The notes under the pieces were generated by a model. The model made no database searches. It saw only the letters and a list, made by a program, of their open reading frames with translations, and had not been told where the DNA came from. 64,000 bases of DNA from contig CP136063.1 in the NCBI GenBank assembly GCA_032622095.1, positions 277,193,426 through 277,257,425 of the forward strand, in the 5' to 3' direction. Shown here one piece after another: positions 40,876 to 55,300 of this stretch. This stretch comes from Siphonodentalium dalli. Taxonomy: Eukaryota > Mollusca > Scaphopoda > Gadilida > Siphonodentaliidae. Position 1 is the first letter of the stretch, and each line of letters starts with the position of its first letter. A program made the position numbers and the translations under genes.

Positions 40876-43548
40876 GAGAGAGGTTAGCGACGGTGTACGA
40901 GAGAGGTTAGCGACGGTGTACGAGAGAGGTTAGCGACGGTGTACGAGAGAGGTTAGCGACGGTGTACGAGAGAGGTTAGCGACGGTGTACGAGAGAGGTT
41001 AGCGACGGTGTACGAGATGTTAGCGACGGTGTACGAGAGAGGTTAGCGACGGTGTACGAGAGAGGTTAGCGACGGTGTACGAGAGAGGTTAGCGACGGTG
41101 TACGAGAGAGGTTAGCGACGGTGTACGAGAGAGGTTAGTGACGGTGTACGAGAGAGGTTAGCGACGTTGTACGAGAGGTTAGCGACGGTGTACGAGAGAG
41201 GTTAGCGACGGTGTACGAGAGAGGTTAGCGACGGTGTACGATAGGTTAGCGACGGTGTCCGAGAGAGGTTAGCTACGGTGTACGAGAGGTTAGCGACGGT
41301 GCACGAGAGAGGTTAGCGACGGTGTACGAGAGAGATTAGCGACGGTGTACGATAGGTTAGCGACGGTGTACGAGAGAGGTTAGCGACGGTGTACGAGAGA
41401 GGTTAGCGACGGTGTACGATAGGTTAGCGACGGTGTACGAGAGAGGTTAGCGACGGTGTACGAGAGGTTAGCGACGATGTACGAGAGAGGTTAGCGACGA
41501 TGTACGAGAGAGGTTAGCGACGGTGTACGAGAGGTTAGCGACGGTGTACGAGAGAGGTTAGTGATGGTGTACGAGAGAGGTTAGTGACGGTGTACGAGAG
41601 AGGTTAGTGACGGTGTCCGAGAGAGGTTAGTGACGGTGTACGAGAGAGGTTAGCGACGGTGTACGAGAGGTTAGCGACGGTGTACGAGAGGTTAGCGACG
41701 GTGTACGAGAGAGGTTAGCCAGGTGTACGAGAGAGGTTAGCGACGGTGTACGAGAGGTTAGCGACGGTGTACGAGAGGTTAGCGACGGTGTACGAGAGGT
41801 TAGCGACGGTGTACGAGAGAGGTTAGCGACGGTGTACGAGAGAGGTTAGCGACGGTGTACGATAGGTTAGCGACGGTGTACGATAGGTTAGCGACGGTGT
41901 ACGAGAGGTTAGCGACTGTGTACGATAGGTTAGCGACGGTGTACGAGAGGTTAGCGACGGTGTACGATAGGTTAGCGACGGTGTACGAGAGAGGTTAGTG
42001 ACGGTGTACGAGAGAGGTTAGCGACGGTGTACGAGAGAGGTTAGCGACGGTGTACGAGAGAGGTTAGCGACGGTGTACGAGAGAGGTTAGCGACTGTGTA
42101 CGATAGGTTAGCGACGGTGTACGAGAGGTTAGCGACGGTGTACGATAGGTTAGCGACGGTGTACGAGAGAGGTTAGTGACGGTGTACGAGAGAGGTTAGC
42201 GACTGTGTACGAGAGAGGTTAGCGACGGTGTACGAGAGAGGTTAGCGACGGTGTACGAGAGAGGTTAGCGACGATGTACGAGAAAGGTTAGCGACGGTGT
42301 ACGAGAGGTTAGCGACGGTGTACGAGAGGTTAGCGACGGTGTACGAGAGAGGTTAGCGACGGTGTACGAGAGAGGTTAGCGACGGTGTACGATAGGTTAG
42401 CGACGATGTACGAGAGAGGTTAGCGACGGTGTACGAGAGGTTAGCGACGGTGTACGAGAGAGGTTAGCGACGGTGTACGAGAGAGGTTAGCGACGGTGTA
42501 CGAGAGAGGTTAGCGACGGTGTACGAGAGAGGTTAGCGACGGTGTACGATAGGTTAGCGACGGTGTACGAGAGAGGTTAGTGACGTTGTACGAGAGAGGT
42601 TAGCGACGGTGTACGAGAGAGGTTAGCGACGGTGTACGAGAGAGGTTAGCGACGGTGTACGAGAGAGGTTAGCGACGGTGTACGAGAGAGGTTAGCGACG
42701 GTGTACGATAGGTTAGCGACGGTGTACGAGAGAGGTTAGTGACGTTGTACGAGAGAGGTTAGCGACGGTGTACGAGAGAGGTTAGCGACGGTGTACGAGA
42801 GGTTAGCGACGGTGTACGAGAGAGGTTAGCGACGGTGTACGAGAGAGGTTAGCGACGGTGTACGAGAGAGGTTAGCGACGGTGTACGAGAGAGGTTAGCG
42901 ACGGTGTACGAGAGAGGTTAGCGACGGTGTACGAGAGAGGTTAGTGACGTTGTACGAGAGAGGTTAGTGACGTTGTACGAGAGAGGTTAGCGACGGTGTA
43001 CGAGAGGTTAGCGACGGTGTACGAGAGAGGTTAGCGACGGTGTACGAGAGAGGTTAGTGACGTTGTACGAGAGGTTAGTGACGTTGTACGAGAGAGGTTA
43101 GCGACGGTGTACGAGAGAGGTTAGCGACGGTGTACGAGAGAGGTTAGCGACGGTGTACGAGAGAGGTTAGCGACGGTGTACGAGAGAGGTTAGCGACGGT
43201 GTACGAGAGAGGTTAGCGACGGTGTACGAGAGAGGTTAGCGACGGTGTACGAGAGAGGTTAGTGACGTTGTACGAGAGAGGTTAGTGACGTTGTACGAGA
43301 GAGGTTCGCGAGGATGTACGAGAGAGGTTAGCGACGGTGTACGAGAGAGGTTAGCGACGGTGTACGAGAGAGGTTAGCGACGGTGTACGAGAGGTTAGTG
43401 ACGGCGTACGAGAGAGGTTAGCGACGGTGTACGAGAGGTTAGTGACGTTGTACGAGAGAGGTTAGCGACGGTGTACGAGAGAGGTTAGCGACGGTGTATG
43501 AGAGGTTAGCGACGGTGTACGAGAGAGGTTAGCGACGGTGTACGAGAG
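40876..43548. repeat. Minisatellite of 21/23-bp units, about 119 copies
   Basis: The core 'gttagcgacggtgtacgag' is followed by 'agag' (23-base unit), 'ag' (21) or replaced by 'gatag' (21). Point variants include 'gttagtgacg', 'gacgttgtac' and 'gacgatgtac', and these recur in clusters. Runs with the 'gtgacgttgtac' variant concentrate after 42,560. The array starts at 40,883 after 'ataaccgagagag' and ends at 43,548. All frames contain stops, so it is non-coding. Confidence 0.97.
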
Positions 43549-45017
43549 CTTGGCATGATTGATTCTTGGGAGATAATTACATGCTATTTGCAGGAAAATT
43601 ACAGTAGCATCGCTACAGGTGGACTACAGCGATTTTACTTCCAACGTATAGTTAGCTCTGGTACAGATGCATGTTTTCGTTCATACTCTGGCATCATATC
43701 ATTTTCTACGACGAAATGCCTGCAAACCATACATGCAAACTTACAAGTGTATGAACGTACCCTGAATGTTTGAGTCCCCGATTATATATATACTCTACCT
43801 AGTTGTGACTCAGGAGTGTCCAAGTGATAGAGATTCGCAGTCACCCACAATACTCCTCCCTCGTTGACAGCATACAATGTTTTGGAACCTCCTCTTTAAA
43901 ATGGTATATAATATAGAATATGTTCTATATAATTTGATCTGGGGATTCGAACATTAAGTGGGTCCAGGAATGAAATTAAATGGACACATGGCTCGCTCTA
44001 TAATACGTAATTTGAAAAAATATGGAGATAAACACATACCTATATATACGCAGAATAGTTCCGGTCGAACTCTATGTCGCTCAAACATGCACTGTGCTTT
44101 CTTTCGTATAATTTGTCGAACTATCTTCATACCAAAACTGTAGGGGTAAGGTCCATTTTTCCGATGTGGTAATTCTATTCCGACGTATAAAGGTATTTCC
44201 CATTTTATGGACCTTTGTGATCACCAGAACGTTAATATAGCGCGATGAAACGTCAATCAGCGGTTGAGAAAAAAACACAACAACTTGTGTTTGTCTAAAT
44301 CTCGGATCCGCTTGAAACACCCTTGGTTTGGATATTATTTTGTTTTGGCTTCAATAAATTTATCCCGTTGGTGGATATAGTAACGAACATTCAGGGGGAA
44401 ACAACAAAGGGTTAATAGCGGCGGGACATTTGTGAATGGTGGTGGGAAAATGAGCAGAGGGCTCTGGGTTACAAGGTGAAAACAGATCAGAGATTCCTTA
44501 TGTAATTTTGCATTTTTTTGCTGTCTTTGCCAAAAGCGATCTGAAAACAGATTATGTGTGCCTATAGTAGGTGTGATTTACTTGTTTCCATTCTTGAGTT
44601 TTTGCGGGTTGGCCTAAATCGGGGTCAACATAATTACAACTTCTCATTTATTATATGGTACTTTATCCTGGAATTAAACATTCATCAATTGATGAAAAAT
44701 ACCATCAATCAATTTTGAAATCACATCCTGAAACTTCAGATTGGATAAACATTAGATTTTTAGAATAATCATGCATATGAACAGCATTTTTGTCAATCAC
44801 TGTATCTGGTGGCCTAACTATATCGCATGTTACTTTTGTGAAATCACAAATAGTTACAATAGATTACACGTAAGAGTCATGCATATATAACAACCATTAA
44901 GTGGAATCACGATGAACATTTGAGTGAATCGTTAAAATCTCCAAAGAGTAAAATGCTAAATTTTGATCGCAACTGTACCCACCGAGACATTATCGAAAGG
45001 TGATGCAGGAAGAGCAA
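43549..45017. other. Intergenic sequence without recognised features
   Basis: Short frames at 43555-43773 and 43958-44143 lack recognised motifs. No repeats supported. Confidence 0.5.
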
Positions 45018-45319
45018 TTAAAGGTACTCAATCCGATAAAACTCCCATCCATCCTTGTCTGTTTGAATAGAGTTTTGGCGTAAAATCTCGAGCAGGTTAC
45101 CAAATTGACGGCAGTTATTAGTACTCATCTCGAGCAATTAACAAATTTCAAAAATCAATATCTAATAACTCTGAGCTTTGTTTGATGGGTTCCTCGACTC
45201 GAATCAAATATTTTTTACCCCCAAAGCCAAAGAAATAGTAATATAGGATCCTCTGATCGGATTGTTGTTGTTGGAATCTGTTGAGATGGGGACCCTCTTT
45301 ACGGATTGAGTACCTTTAA
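45018..45319. mobile_element. Foldback element family M4, copy 4 (shortened)
   Basis: The ends 'ttaaaggtactcaatccgat' and 'acggattgagtacctttaa' are intact inverted repeats. The central hairpin of the 4520 copy is deleted. 'agccaaagaaatagtaat' marks the right half. Confidence 0.83.
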
Positions 45320-45329
45320 TCAGAAGCTG

Positions 45330-45418
45330 TGTGTTCGCCCCCATCGCAAGGGCCACCCCATATCACCGGCCCTGTTCGCCCCCATCGCAAGCTCCACCCA
45401 TATCACCGGCCCTGTAAA
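45330..45418. repeat. 41-bp direct duplication
   Basis: 'gttcgcccccatcgcaag' plus '(g/c)(g/t)ccacccc' and 'atatcaccggccctg' occur twice in tandem. Confidence 0.85.
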
Positions 45419-45480
45419 TTAATATTTGACATAACAAATGAGCTCCATTTGAGAATCTTATATATACAGAGTTTATTTAA

Positions 45481-45847
45481 CCCTTTACCCAACAAAACGG
45501 CCAAAACCGGCCAAATAAAGCTTCAACAGCCTAAAATATCTTCGGTCTGTCTCAATAGAACCATACACATATGGATATCATTGGAACCGGCTCCTTGACC
45601 ACATTGTGGTGGTTACAGTTATGCCCTGTGCCAATGCATTCTCTTATATATGCGAGTCGACCATAGGTCGCCTCGCATATATAAGAGAATGCATTGGCCT
45701 AAAATATATTTTCTTACATTCTTTAACAATTTTATAATTTTTAATGTGTTAAGCCAATGCATTCTCTTATATATGCGAGGCGACCTATGGTCGACTCGCA
45801 TATATAAGAGAATGCATTGGCACATGGCCCTTCTGTTGGGTAAAGGG
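45481..45847 (+). mobile_element. piggyBac-type MITE (family M1), copy 4
   Basis: The left TTAA is at 45477-45480; the right flank has changed to TTAG (45848-45851). At 367 bp it is shorter than the others because about 25 bases are missing between the two hairpins (after 'ttggcctaaaatatatt'). Same orientation as the copy at 6383. Confidence 0.9.
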
Positions 45848-46080
45848 TTAGTACACAAAAGTCAGTGCTCGTCGCAAATTTCTTTTTATGGGTGAATATC
45901 TGGTTCTACATATTACTAAGTGCCGGTATATGCAGAGGAACATCTTCAGGTTAAAATGTTTTCACGCACTAAACTCTTGAATAATTGACATCAATTGCGT
46001 CTAGACGAAAGAATGTCAATATCTGGCTCTGCTCTGTAGATTGCCTTTTCAAAATGCATTCGTTGTCCGTAAAGTTTTAT

Positions 46081-46530
46081 TATGCCCCCGATCTCAGATG
46101 GAGATTTGGGGGTATATAGTGGAGCCCTCCGTCCGTCCGTCCGTCCTTCCGTCCTTCCGTCCGTCCGTCCTTCCGTCCGTACGAACGTTTCAACTCATAA
46201 CTTTGGTTTCGCTAACTCAATTCAGTTGATCTATGGTATGCTAATAGACCAGCGGGGGGGGGGCAAGATTTCCCCATAACTGCGGTTTCATCCGCCCATT
46301 TTTCCCAGAGTTACGCCCCTTTTTGGACTTAGAAAATTGTCGACCCGTACGAACGTTTCAACTCATAACTTTGGTTTCGCTAACTCAATTCAGTTGATCT
46401 TTGGTATGCTAATAGACCAGCCGGGGGGACAAGATTTCCCCATAACTGCGGTTTCGTCCGCCCATTTTTTCCAGAGTTACGCCCCTTTTTGGACTTAGAA
46501 AATTAAGTTTTCTGCTACTTTTTTTGGTTT
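46081..46530. repeat. Dispersed repeat with (ccgt)n and an internal 156-bp duplication
   Basis: 'tatgcccccgatctcagatg' then 'gatttgggggtatatagtgg' is followed by (ccgt)n/(ccttccgt)n to 46180. A block starting 'acgaacgtttcaactcataa' occurs at 46190 and 46348 and includes 'ttcccagagttacgcc'. The arrangement resembles a repeat common in mollusc genomes (inference). Confidence 0.7.
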
Positions 46531-47891
46531 CCAGATCATAACTTGATTTTGGATTGTTTACTCATGAATAACATAACTTTACAAAGTGCCATTTAATAAG
46601 CATTTGCACAAAAATAAGAAAATCCTCTGATTGTACAGTCGGATGCGTTACCTCCGCCCAGCGGTGCACTTGTTACAAGGACATAAAGACCTTGATAGTA
46701 ATGTCATATCGGGGGAGGGGTGAGCCCTGTGTTGCTTCCGTCATTTTGATCCGACGACATGGAAATTTCGGAGCTTCACAGCCCAAACGACCTCCAACTG
46801 ATGACAAGAAATAAGGAAAAACACCGATATATCGACGATTTTTAGTTGGAAATCATCCGCATATAGTTGTGTATTTATATCACTCTTGTCAAATTACGTA
46901 TAACTTTGAGGGGTATAGATACTCACATTATAGAGCTGGGAGCATGCCTTGAAAACTGGCAATACAAGATTATTTACTGCAAATGTCACTTAATAAATGC
47001 ACGGATGGCCTTCGTTATAGGTTATAATTTAAAAATAACAGTTACCAAATTATGAACATTTCCTCAAAGATATAAAAATAGTTTAGTATGATGATAGTAT
47101 GAATGCGATGTTATCCACAAAACACAATGTGTGTGAGCCGAGCGTTTGTTTATATACAGCACTTAAATAGTGATCGACAAGCAAAACACTGCGGCGATTT
47201 TTCAGGAGAGTGATTCACGGTGAAATCTTGAGAGGCAAATATTGGCGAGCGCTACACCGGTGTGTTGTAAACAACTTGATGGCATTTCTAACCAAAGTTC
47301 AATTAGTGGAGTCACCCCGGTGTTTAGTGTTTGTTTTGATTATCGCATACGCTTTACTTGTCGTTTGTACACATACCATGCCGTTTGTTTACATGACACA
47401 GCGTACTATATACCTAACATGACAATAACATGCAATTTACGCGATATTTATGACCGGTATAAGAACAAGGTATGTTACAGTTTAATATTCTTTCTGAACA
47501 GTATTTCATTTTATCATACTCTGTTCATAAAGACGTATATTACAAAAGATTTCCTCTGAAGAAATACATTTTGTTAATATAAAAAATGTTCGTTGGAGCA
47601 CATGTTTAGCTTAGAGAAAGGCAACTTGAATTTGGAGACGCCTAATTTGGACATAAAGTTTCAGTTTTTTTCCCTGAAAAATTATCTAAATTTATATTAT
47701 TTAGCCAAAAAACCCATATTAGTAATAAGTATTTCAATTTTTCTTTATATTTACGTTTATCAAGTATTTACGAAAAATTATGTATCTATAAACCAAATCT
47801 CAGAAAAAGGACACTTTTACTGTATGCTGTTTTCATAAAAAAAAGAAAAAGAGTCAAATGAAAATCTACAGCGACATGAACTTATACGCCA
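46531..47891. other. Intergenic sequence before the satellite
   Basis: AT-rich, with short open frames (47210-47559 and 47593-47838) that have no recognised motif and are interrupted just before the array. Confidence 0.5.
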
Positions 47892-50800
47892 CCAATCAAG
47901 TTTCTATAACCCAAACGGTCTCTATAACCCAATCAAGTTTCTATAACCCAATCAAGTCTCTATAACCCAATCAGTCTCTATAACCCAATCAGTCTCTATA
48001 ACCCAAACGGTCTCTATAACCCAAACGGTCTCTATAACCCAATCAAGTTTCTATAACCCAATCAAGTTTCTATAACCCAAACGGTCTCTATAACCCAATC
48101 AAGTCTCTATAACCCAAACAAGTCTCTATAACCCAATCAAGTCTATATAACCCAAACGGTCTCTATAACCCAAACGGTCTCTATAACCCAATCAAGTCTC
48201 TATAACCCAATCAAGTATCTATAACCCAATCAAGTCTCTATAACCCAATCAAGTCTCTATAACCCAATCAAGTCTCTATAACCCAAACGGTCTCTATAAC
48301 CCAATCAAGTCTCTATAACCCAATCAAGTCTCTATAACCCAATCAAGTCTCTATAACCCAAACGGTCTCTATAACCCAATCAAGTCTCTATAACCCAATC
48401 AAGTTTCTATAACCCAATCAAGTCTCTATAACCCAAACTGTCTCTATAACCCAAACGGTCTCTATAACCCAAACGGTCTCTATAACCCAATCAAGTCTCT
48501 ATAACCCAATCAAGTCTCTATAACCCAAACTGTCTCTATAACCCAATCAAGTCTCTATAACCCAAACGGTCTCTATAACCCAATCAAGTCTCTATAACCC
48601 AATCAAGTCTCTATAACCCAATCAAGTCTCTATAACCCAATCAAGTCTCTATAACCCAATCAAGTCTCTATAACCCAATCAAGTCTCTATAACCCAATCA
48701 AGTCTCTATAACCCAAACGGTCTCTATAACCCAAACTGTCTCTATAACCCAATCAAGTCTCTATAACCCAATCAAGTCTCTATAACCCAAACGGTCTCTA
48801 TAACCCAATCAAGTCTCTATAACCCAAACGGTCTCTATAACACAATCAAGTCTCTATAACCCAATCAAGTCTCTATAACCCAAACGGTCTCTATAACCCA
48901 ATCAAGTCTATATAACCCAATCAAGTCTCTATAACCCAATCAAGTCTCTATAACCCAAACGGTCTCTATAACCCAATCAAGTCTCTATAACCCAATCAAG
49001 TCTCTATAACCCAAACTGTCTCTATAACCCAAACGGTCTCTATAACCCAAACGGTCTCTATAACCCAATCAAGTCTCTATAACCCAATCAAGTCTCTATA
49101 ACCCAAACTGTCTCTATAACCCAATCAAGTCTCTATAACCCAAACGGTCTCTATAACCCAATCAAGTCTCTATAACCCAATCAAGTCTCTATAACCCAAT
49201 CAAGTCTCTATAACCCAATCAAGTCTCTATAACCCAATCAAGTCTCTATAACCCAATCAAGTCTCTATAACCCAAACGGTCTCTATAACCCAAACTGTCT
49301 CTATAACCCAATCAAGTCTCTATAACCCAATCAAGTCTCTATAACCCAAACGGTCTCTATAACCCAATCAAGTCTCTATAACCCAATCAAGTCTCTATAA
49401 CCCAATCAAGTCTCTATAACCCAATCAAGTCTCTATAACCCAATCAAGTCTCTATAACCCAATCAAGTCTATATAACCCAATCAAGTCTCTATAACCCAA
49501 ACGGTCTCTATAACCCAATCAAGTCTCTATAACCCAATCAAGTCTCTATAACCCAATCAAGTCTCTATAACCCAATCAAGTCTCTATAACCCAATCAAGT
49601 CTCTATAACCCAATCAAGTCTATATAACCCAATCAAGTCTCTATAACCCAAACGGTCTCTATAACCCAATCAAGTCTCTATAACCCAATCAAGTCGCTAT
49701 AACCCAAACGGTATCTATAACCCAATCAAGTCTCTATAACCCAAACGGTCTCTATAACCCAATCAAGTCTCTATAACCCAAACGGTCTCTATAACCCAAT
49801 CAAGTCTCTATAACCCAAACGGTCTCTATAACCCAATCAAGTCTCTATAACCCAATCAAGTCTCTATAACCCAATCAAGTCTCTATAACCCAATCAAGTC
49901 TCTATAACCCAAACGGTCTCTATAACCCAATCAAGTCTATATAACCCAATCAAGTCTCTATAACCCAATCAAGTCTCTATAACCCAATCAAGTCTCTATA
50001 ACCCAATCAAGTCTCTATAACCCAAACGGTCTCTATAACCCAATCAAGTCTCTATAACCCAATCAAGTCTCTATAACCCAATCAAGTCTCTATAACCCAA
50101 ACGGTCTCTATAACCCAATCAAGTCTCTATAACCCAATCAAGTCTCTATAACCCAAACGGTCTCTATAACCCAAACTGTCTCTATAACCCAAACGGTCTC
50201 TATAACCCAATCAAGTCTCTATAACCCAATCAAGTCTCTATAACACAATCAAGTCTCTATAACCCAATCAAGTCTATATAACCCAATCAAGTCTCTATAA
50301 CCCAAACGGTCTCTATAACCCAAACGGTCTCTATAACCCAATCAAGTCTCTATAACCCAAACGATCTCTATAACCCAATCAAGTCTCTATAACCCAATCA
50401 AGTCTATATAACCCAATCAAGTTTCTATAACCCAATCAAGTCTATATAACCCAAACGGTCTCTATAACCCAATCAAGTCTATATAACCCAATCAAGTCTC
50501 TATAACCCAATCAAGTCTCTATAACCCAATCAAGTCTCTATAACCCAATCAAGTTTCTATAACCCAATCAAGTCTCTATAACCCAATCAAGTCTCTATAA
50601 CCCAATCAAGTCTCTATAACCCAATCAAGTCTCTATAACCCAATCAAGTCTCTATAACCCAAACGGTCTCTATAACCCAATCAAGTCTATATAACCCAAT
50701 CAAGTCTCTATAACCCAAACGGTATCTATAACCCAATCAAGTCTATATAACCCAATCAAGTCTCTATAACACAATCAAGTCTCTATAACCCAAACGGTCT

Positions 50801-52369
50801 CTATAACCCAATCAAGTCTCTATAACCCAATCAAGTCTCTATAACCCAATCAAGTTTCTATAACCCAATCAAGTCTCTATAACCCAATCAAGTCTCTATA
50901 ACCCAAACGGTCTCTATAACCCAATCAAGTCTCTATAACCCAATCAAGTCTCTATAACCCAATCAAGTTTCTATAACCCAATCAAGTCTCTATAACCCAA
51001 TCAAGTCTCTATAACCCAAACGGTCTCTATAACCCAATCAAGTCTCTATAACCCAATCAAGTCTCTATAACCCAAACGGTCTCTATAACCCAAACGGTCT
51101 CTATAACCCAATCAAGTCTCTATAACCCAATCAAGTTTCTATAACCCAATCAAGTCTCTATAACCCAATCAAGTCTCTATAACCCAATCAAGTCTCTATA
51201 ACCCAATCAAGTCTCTATAACCCAATCAAGTCTCTATAACCCAATCAAGTCTCTATAACCCAAACGGTCTCTATAACCCAATCAAGTCTATATAACCCAA
51301 TCAAGTCTCTATAACCCAATCAAGTCTCTATAACCCAATCAAGTCTCTATAACCCAATCAAGTCTCTATAACCCAAACGGTCTCTATAACCCAATCAAGT
51401 CTCTATAACCCAAACGGTCTCTATAACCCAATCAAGTCTCTATAACCCAATCAAGTCTCTATAACCCAATCAAGTCTCTATAACCCAATCAAGTCTCTAT
51501 AACCCAATCAAGTCTCTATAACCCAATCAAGTCTCTATAACCCAAACGGTCTCTATAACCCAATCAAGTCTCTATAACCCAATCAAGTCTCTATAACCCA
51601 ATGAAGTCTCTATAACCCAAACGGTCTCTATAACCCAATCAAGTCTCTATAACCCAAACGGTCTCTATAACCCAATCAAGTCTCTATAACCCAAACGGTC
51701 TCTATAACCCAATCAAGTCTCTATAACCCAAGCGGTCTCTATAACCCAATCAAGTCTCTATAACCCAAACGGTATCTATAACCCAATCAAGTCTCTATAA
51801 CCCAAACAGTCTCTATAACCCAATCAAGTCTCTATAACCCAAACGGTCTCTATAACCCAATCAAGTCTCTATAACCCAATCAAGTCTCTATAACCCAATC
51901 AAGTCGCTATAACCCAAACGGTCTCTATAACCCAATCAAGTCTATATAACCCAATCAAGTCTATATAACCCAATCAAGTCTCTATAACCCAAACGGTATC
52001 TATAACCCAATCAAGTCTCTATAACCCAAACGGTCTCTATAACCCAATCAAGTCTCTATAACCCAATCAAGTCTCTATAACCCAATCAAGTTTCTATAAC
52101 CCAATCAAGTCTCTATAACCCAATCAAGTCTCTATAACCCAATCAAGTCTCTATAACCCAATCAAGTCTCTATAACCCAATCAAGTCTCTATAACCCAAT
52201 CAAGTCTCTATAACCCAATCAAGTCTCTATAACCCAATCAAGTCTCTATAACCCAATCAAGTCTCTATAACCCAAACGGTATCTATAACCCAATCAAGTC
52301 TCTATAACCCAATGAAGTCTCTATAACCCAATGAAGTCTCTATAACCCAATCAAGTCTCTATAACCCAA

Positions 52370-55300
52370 ACGGTCTCTATAACCCAATCAAGTCTCTATA
52401 ACCCAATCAAGTCTCTATAACCCAATCAAGTCTCTATAACCCAATCAAGTCTCTATAACCCAATCAAGTCTCTATAACCCAATCAAGTCTCTATAACCCA
52501 AACGGTCTCTATAACCCAATCAAGTCTCTATAACCCAATCAAGTCTCTATAACCCAATGAAGTCTCTATAACCCAAACGGTCTCTATAACCCAATCAAGT
52601 CTCTATAACCCAAACGGTCTCTATAACCCAATCAAGTCTCTATAACCCAAACGGTCTCTATAACCCAATCAAGTCTCTATAACCCAAGCGGTCTCTATAA
52701 CCCAATCAAGTCTCTATAACCCAAACGGTATCTATAACCCAATCAAGTCTCTATAACCCAAACAGTCTCTATAACCCAATCAAGTCTCTATAACCCAAAC
52801 GGTCTCTATAACCCAATCAAGTCTCTATAACCCAATCAAGTCTCTATAACCCAATCAAGTCGCTATAACCCAAACGGTCTCTATAACCCAATCAAGTCTC
52901 TATAACCCAAACGGTCTCTATAACCCAATCAAGTCTCTATAACCCAATCAAGTCTCTATAACCCAATCAAGTCGCTATAACCCAAACGGTCTCTATAACC
53001 CAATCAAGTCTCTATAACCCAAACGGTCTCTATAACCCAATCAAGTCTCTATAACCCAATCAAGTCTCTATAACCCAAACGGTCTCTATAACCCAATCAA
53101 GTCTCTATAACCCAATCAAGTCTCTATAACCCAATCAAGTCTCTATAACCCAATCAAGTCTCTATAACCCAATCAAGTCTCTATAACCCAAACGGTCTCT
53201 ATAACCCAAACGGTCTCTATAACCCAATCAAGTATCTATAACCCAATCAAGTCTCTATAACCCAAACGGTCTCTATAACCCAATCAAGTCTCTAAAACCC
53301 AATCAAGTCTCTATAACCCAAACGGTCTCTATAACCCAATCAAGTATCTATAACCCAATCAAGTCTCTATAACCCAAACGGTCTCTATAACCCAATCAAG
53401 TCTATATAACCCAATCAAGTCTCTATAACCCAAACGGTCTCTATAACCCAATCAAGTCTATATAACCCAAACGGTCTCTATAACCCAAACGGTCTCTATA
53501 ACCCAATAAAGTCTCTATAACCCAAACGGTCTCTATAACCCAAACGGTCTCTATAACCCAATCAAGTATCTATAACCCAATCAAGTCTCTATAACCCAAA
53601 CGGTCTCTATAACCCAATCAAGTCTATATAACCCAAACGGTCTCTATAACCCAATCAAGTCTATATAACCCAATCAAGTCTCTATAACCCAAACGGTCTC
53701 TATAACCCAATCAAGTCTATATAACCCAAACGGTCTCTATAACCCAAACGGTCTCTATAACCCAATCAAGTATCTATAACCCAATCAAGTCTCTATAACC
53801 CAACCAAGTCTCTATAACCCAATCAAGTCTCTATAACCCAAACGGTCTCTATAACCCAATCAAGTCTCTATAACCCAAACGGTCTCTATAACCCAAACGG
53901 TCTCTATAACCCAATCAAGTCTATATAACCCAAACGGTCTCTATAACCTAATCAAGTCTCTATAACCCAAACGGTCTCTATAACCCAATCAAGTCTATAT
54001 AACCCAATCAAGTCTCTATAACCCAAACGGTCTCTATAACCCAATCAAGTCTCTATAACCCAAACGGTCTCTATAACCCAATCAAGTCTCTATAACCCAA
54101 ACGGTCTCTATAACCCAATCAAGTCTCTATAACCCAATCAAGTCTCTATAACCCAAACGGTCTCTATAACCCAAACGGTCTCTATAACCCAATCAAGTCT
54201 ATATAACCCAATCAAGTCTCTATAACCCAATCAAGTCTCTATAACCCAATCAAGTCTCTATAACCCAATCAAGTCTATATAACCCAATCAAGTCTCTATA
54301 ACCTAATCAAGTCTCTATAACCCAATCAAGTCTATATAACCCAATCAAGTCTCTATAACCCAATCAAGTCTATATAACCCAATCAAGTCTCTATAACCCA
54401 ATCAAGTCTCTATAACCCAAACGGTCTCTATAACCTAATCAAGTCTCTATAACCCAAACGGTCTCTATAACCCAATCAAGTCTATATAACCCAATCAAGT
54501 CTCTATAACCCAAACGGTCTCTATAACCCAATCAAGTCTCTATAACCCAAACGGTCTCTATAACCCAATCAAGTCTCTATAACCCAAACGGTCTCTATAA
54601 CCCAATCAAGTCTCTATAACCCAATCAAGTCTCTATAACCCAAACGGTCTCTATAACCCAAACGGTCTCTATAACCCAATCAAGTCTCTATAACCCAATC
54701 AAGTCTCTATAACCCAATCAAGTCTCTATAACCAAATCAAGTCTCTATAACCCAATCAAGTCTCTATAACCCAATCAAGTCTATATAACCCAATCAAGTC
54801 TCTATAACCTAATCAAGTCTCTATAACCCAATCAAGTCTCTATAACCCAAACGGTCTCTATAACCCAATCAAGTCTCTATAACCCAATCAAGTCTCTATA
54901 ACCCAATCAAGTCTCTATAACCCAAACGGTCTCTATAACCCAATCAAGTCTCTATAACCCAAACGGTCTCTATAACCCAATCAAGTCTCTATAACCCAAT
55001 CAAGTCTCTATAACCCAATCAAGTCTCTATAACCCAATCAAGTCTCTATAACCCAAACGGTCTCTATAACCCAATCAAGTATCTATAACCCAAACGGTAT
55101 CTATAACCCAATCAAGTCTCTATAACCCAATCAAGTCTATATAACCCAATCAAGTCTCTATAACCCAATCAAGTCTCTATAACCCAAACGGTCTCTATAA
55201 CCCAATCAAGTCTCTATAACCCAATCAAGTCTCTATAACCCAATCAAGTCTATATAACCCAATCAAGTCTCTATAACCCAACCAAGTCTCTATAACCCAA

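Noticed and set aside
40876-43548. Possible CRISPR or coding repeat
   Set aside because: Contiguous 21/23-base units without spacers; the mixed period breaks any reading frame.
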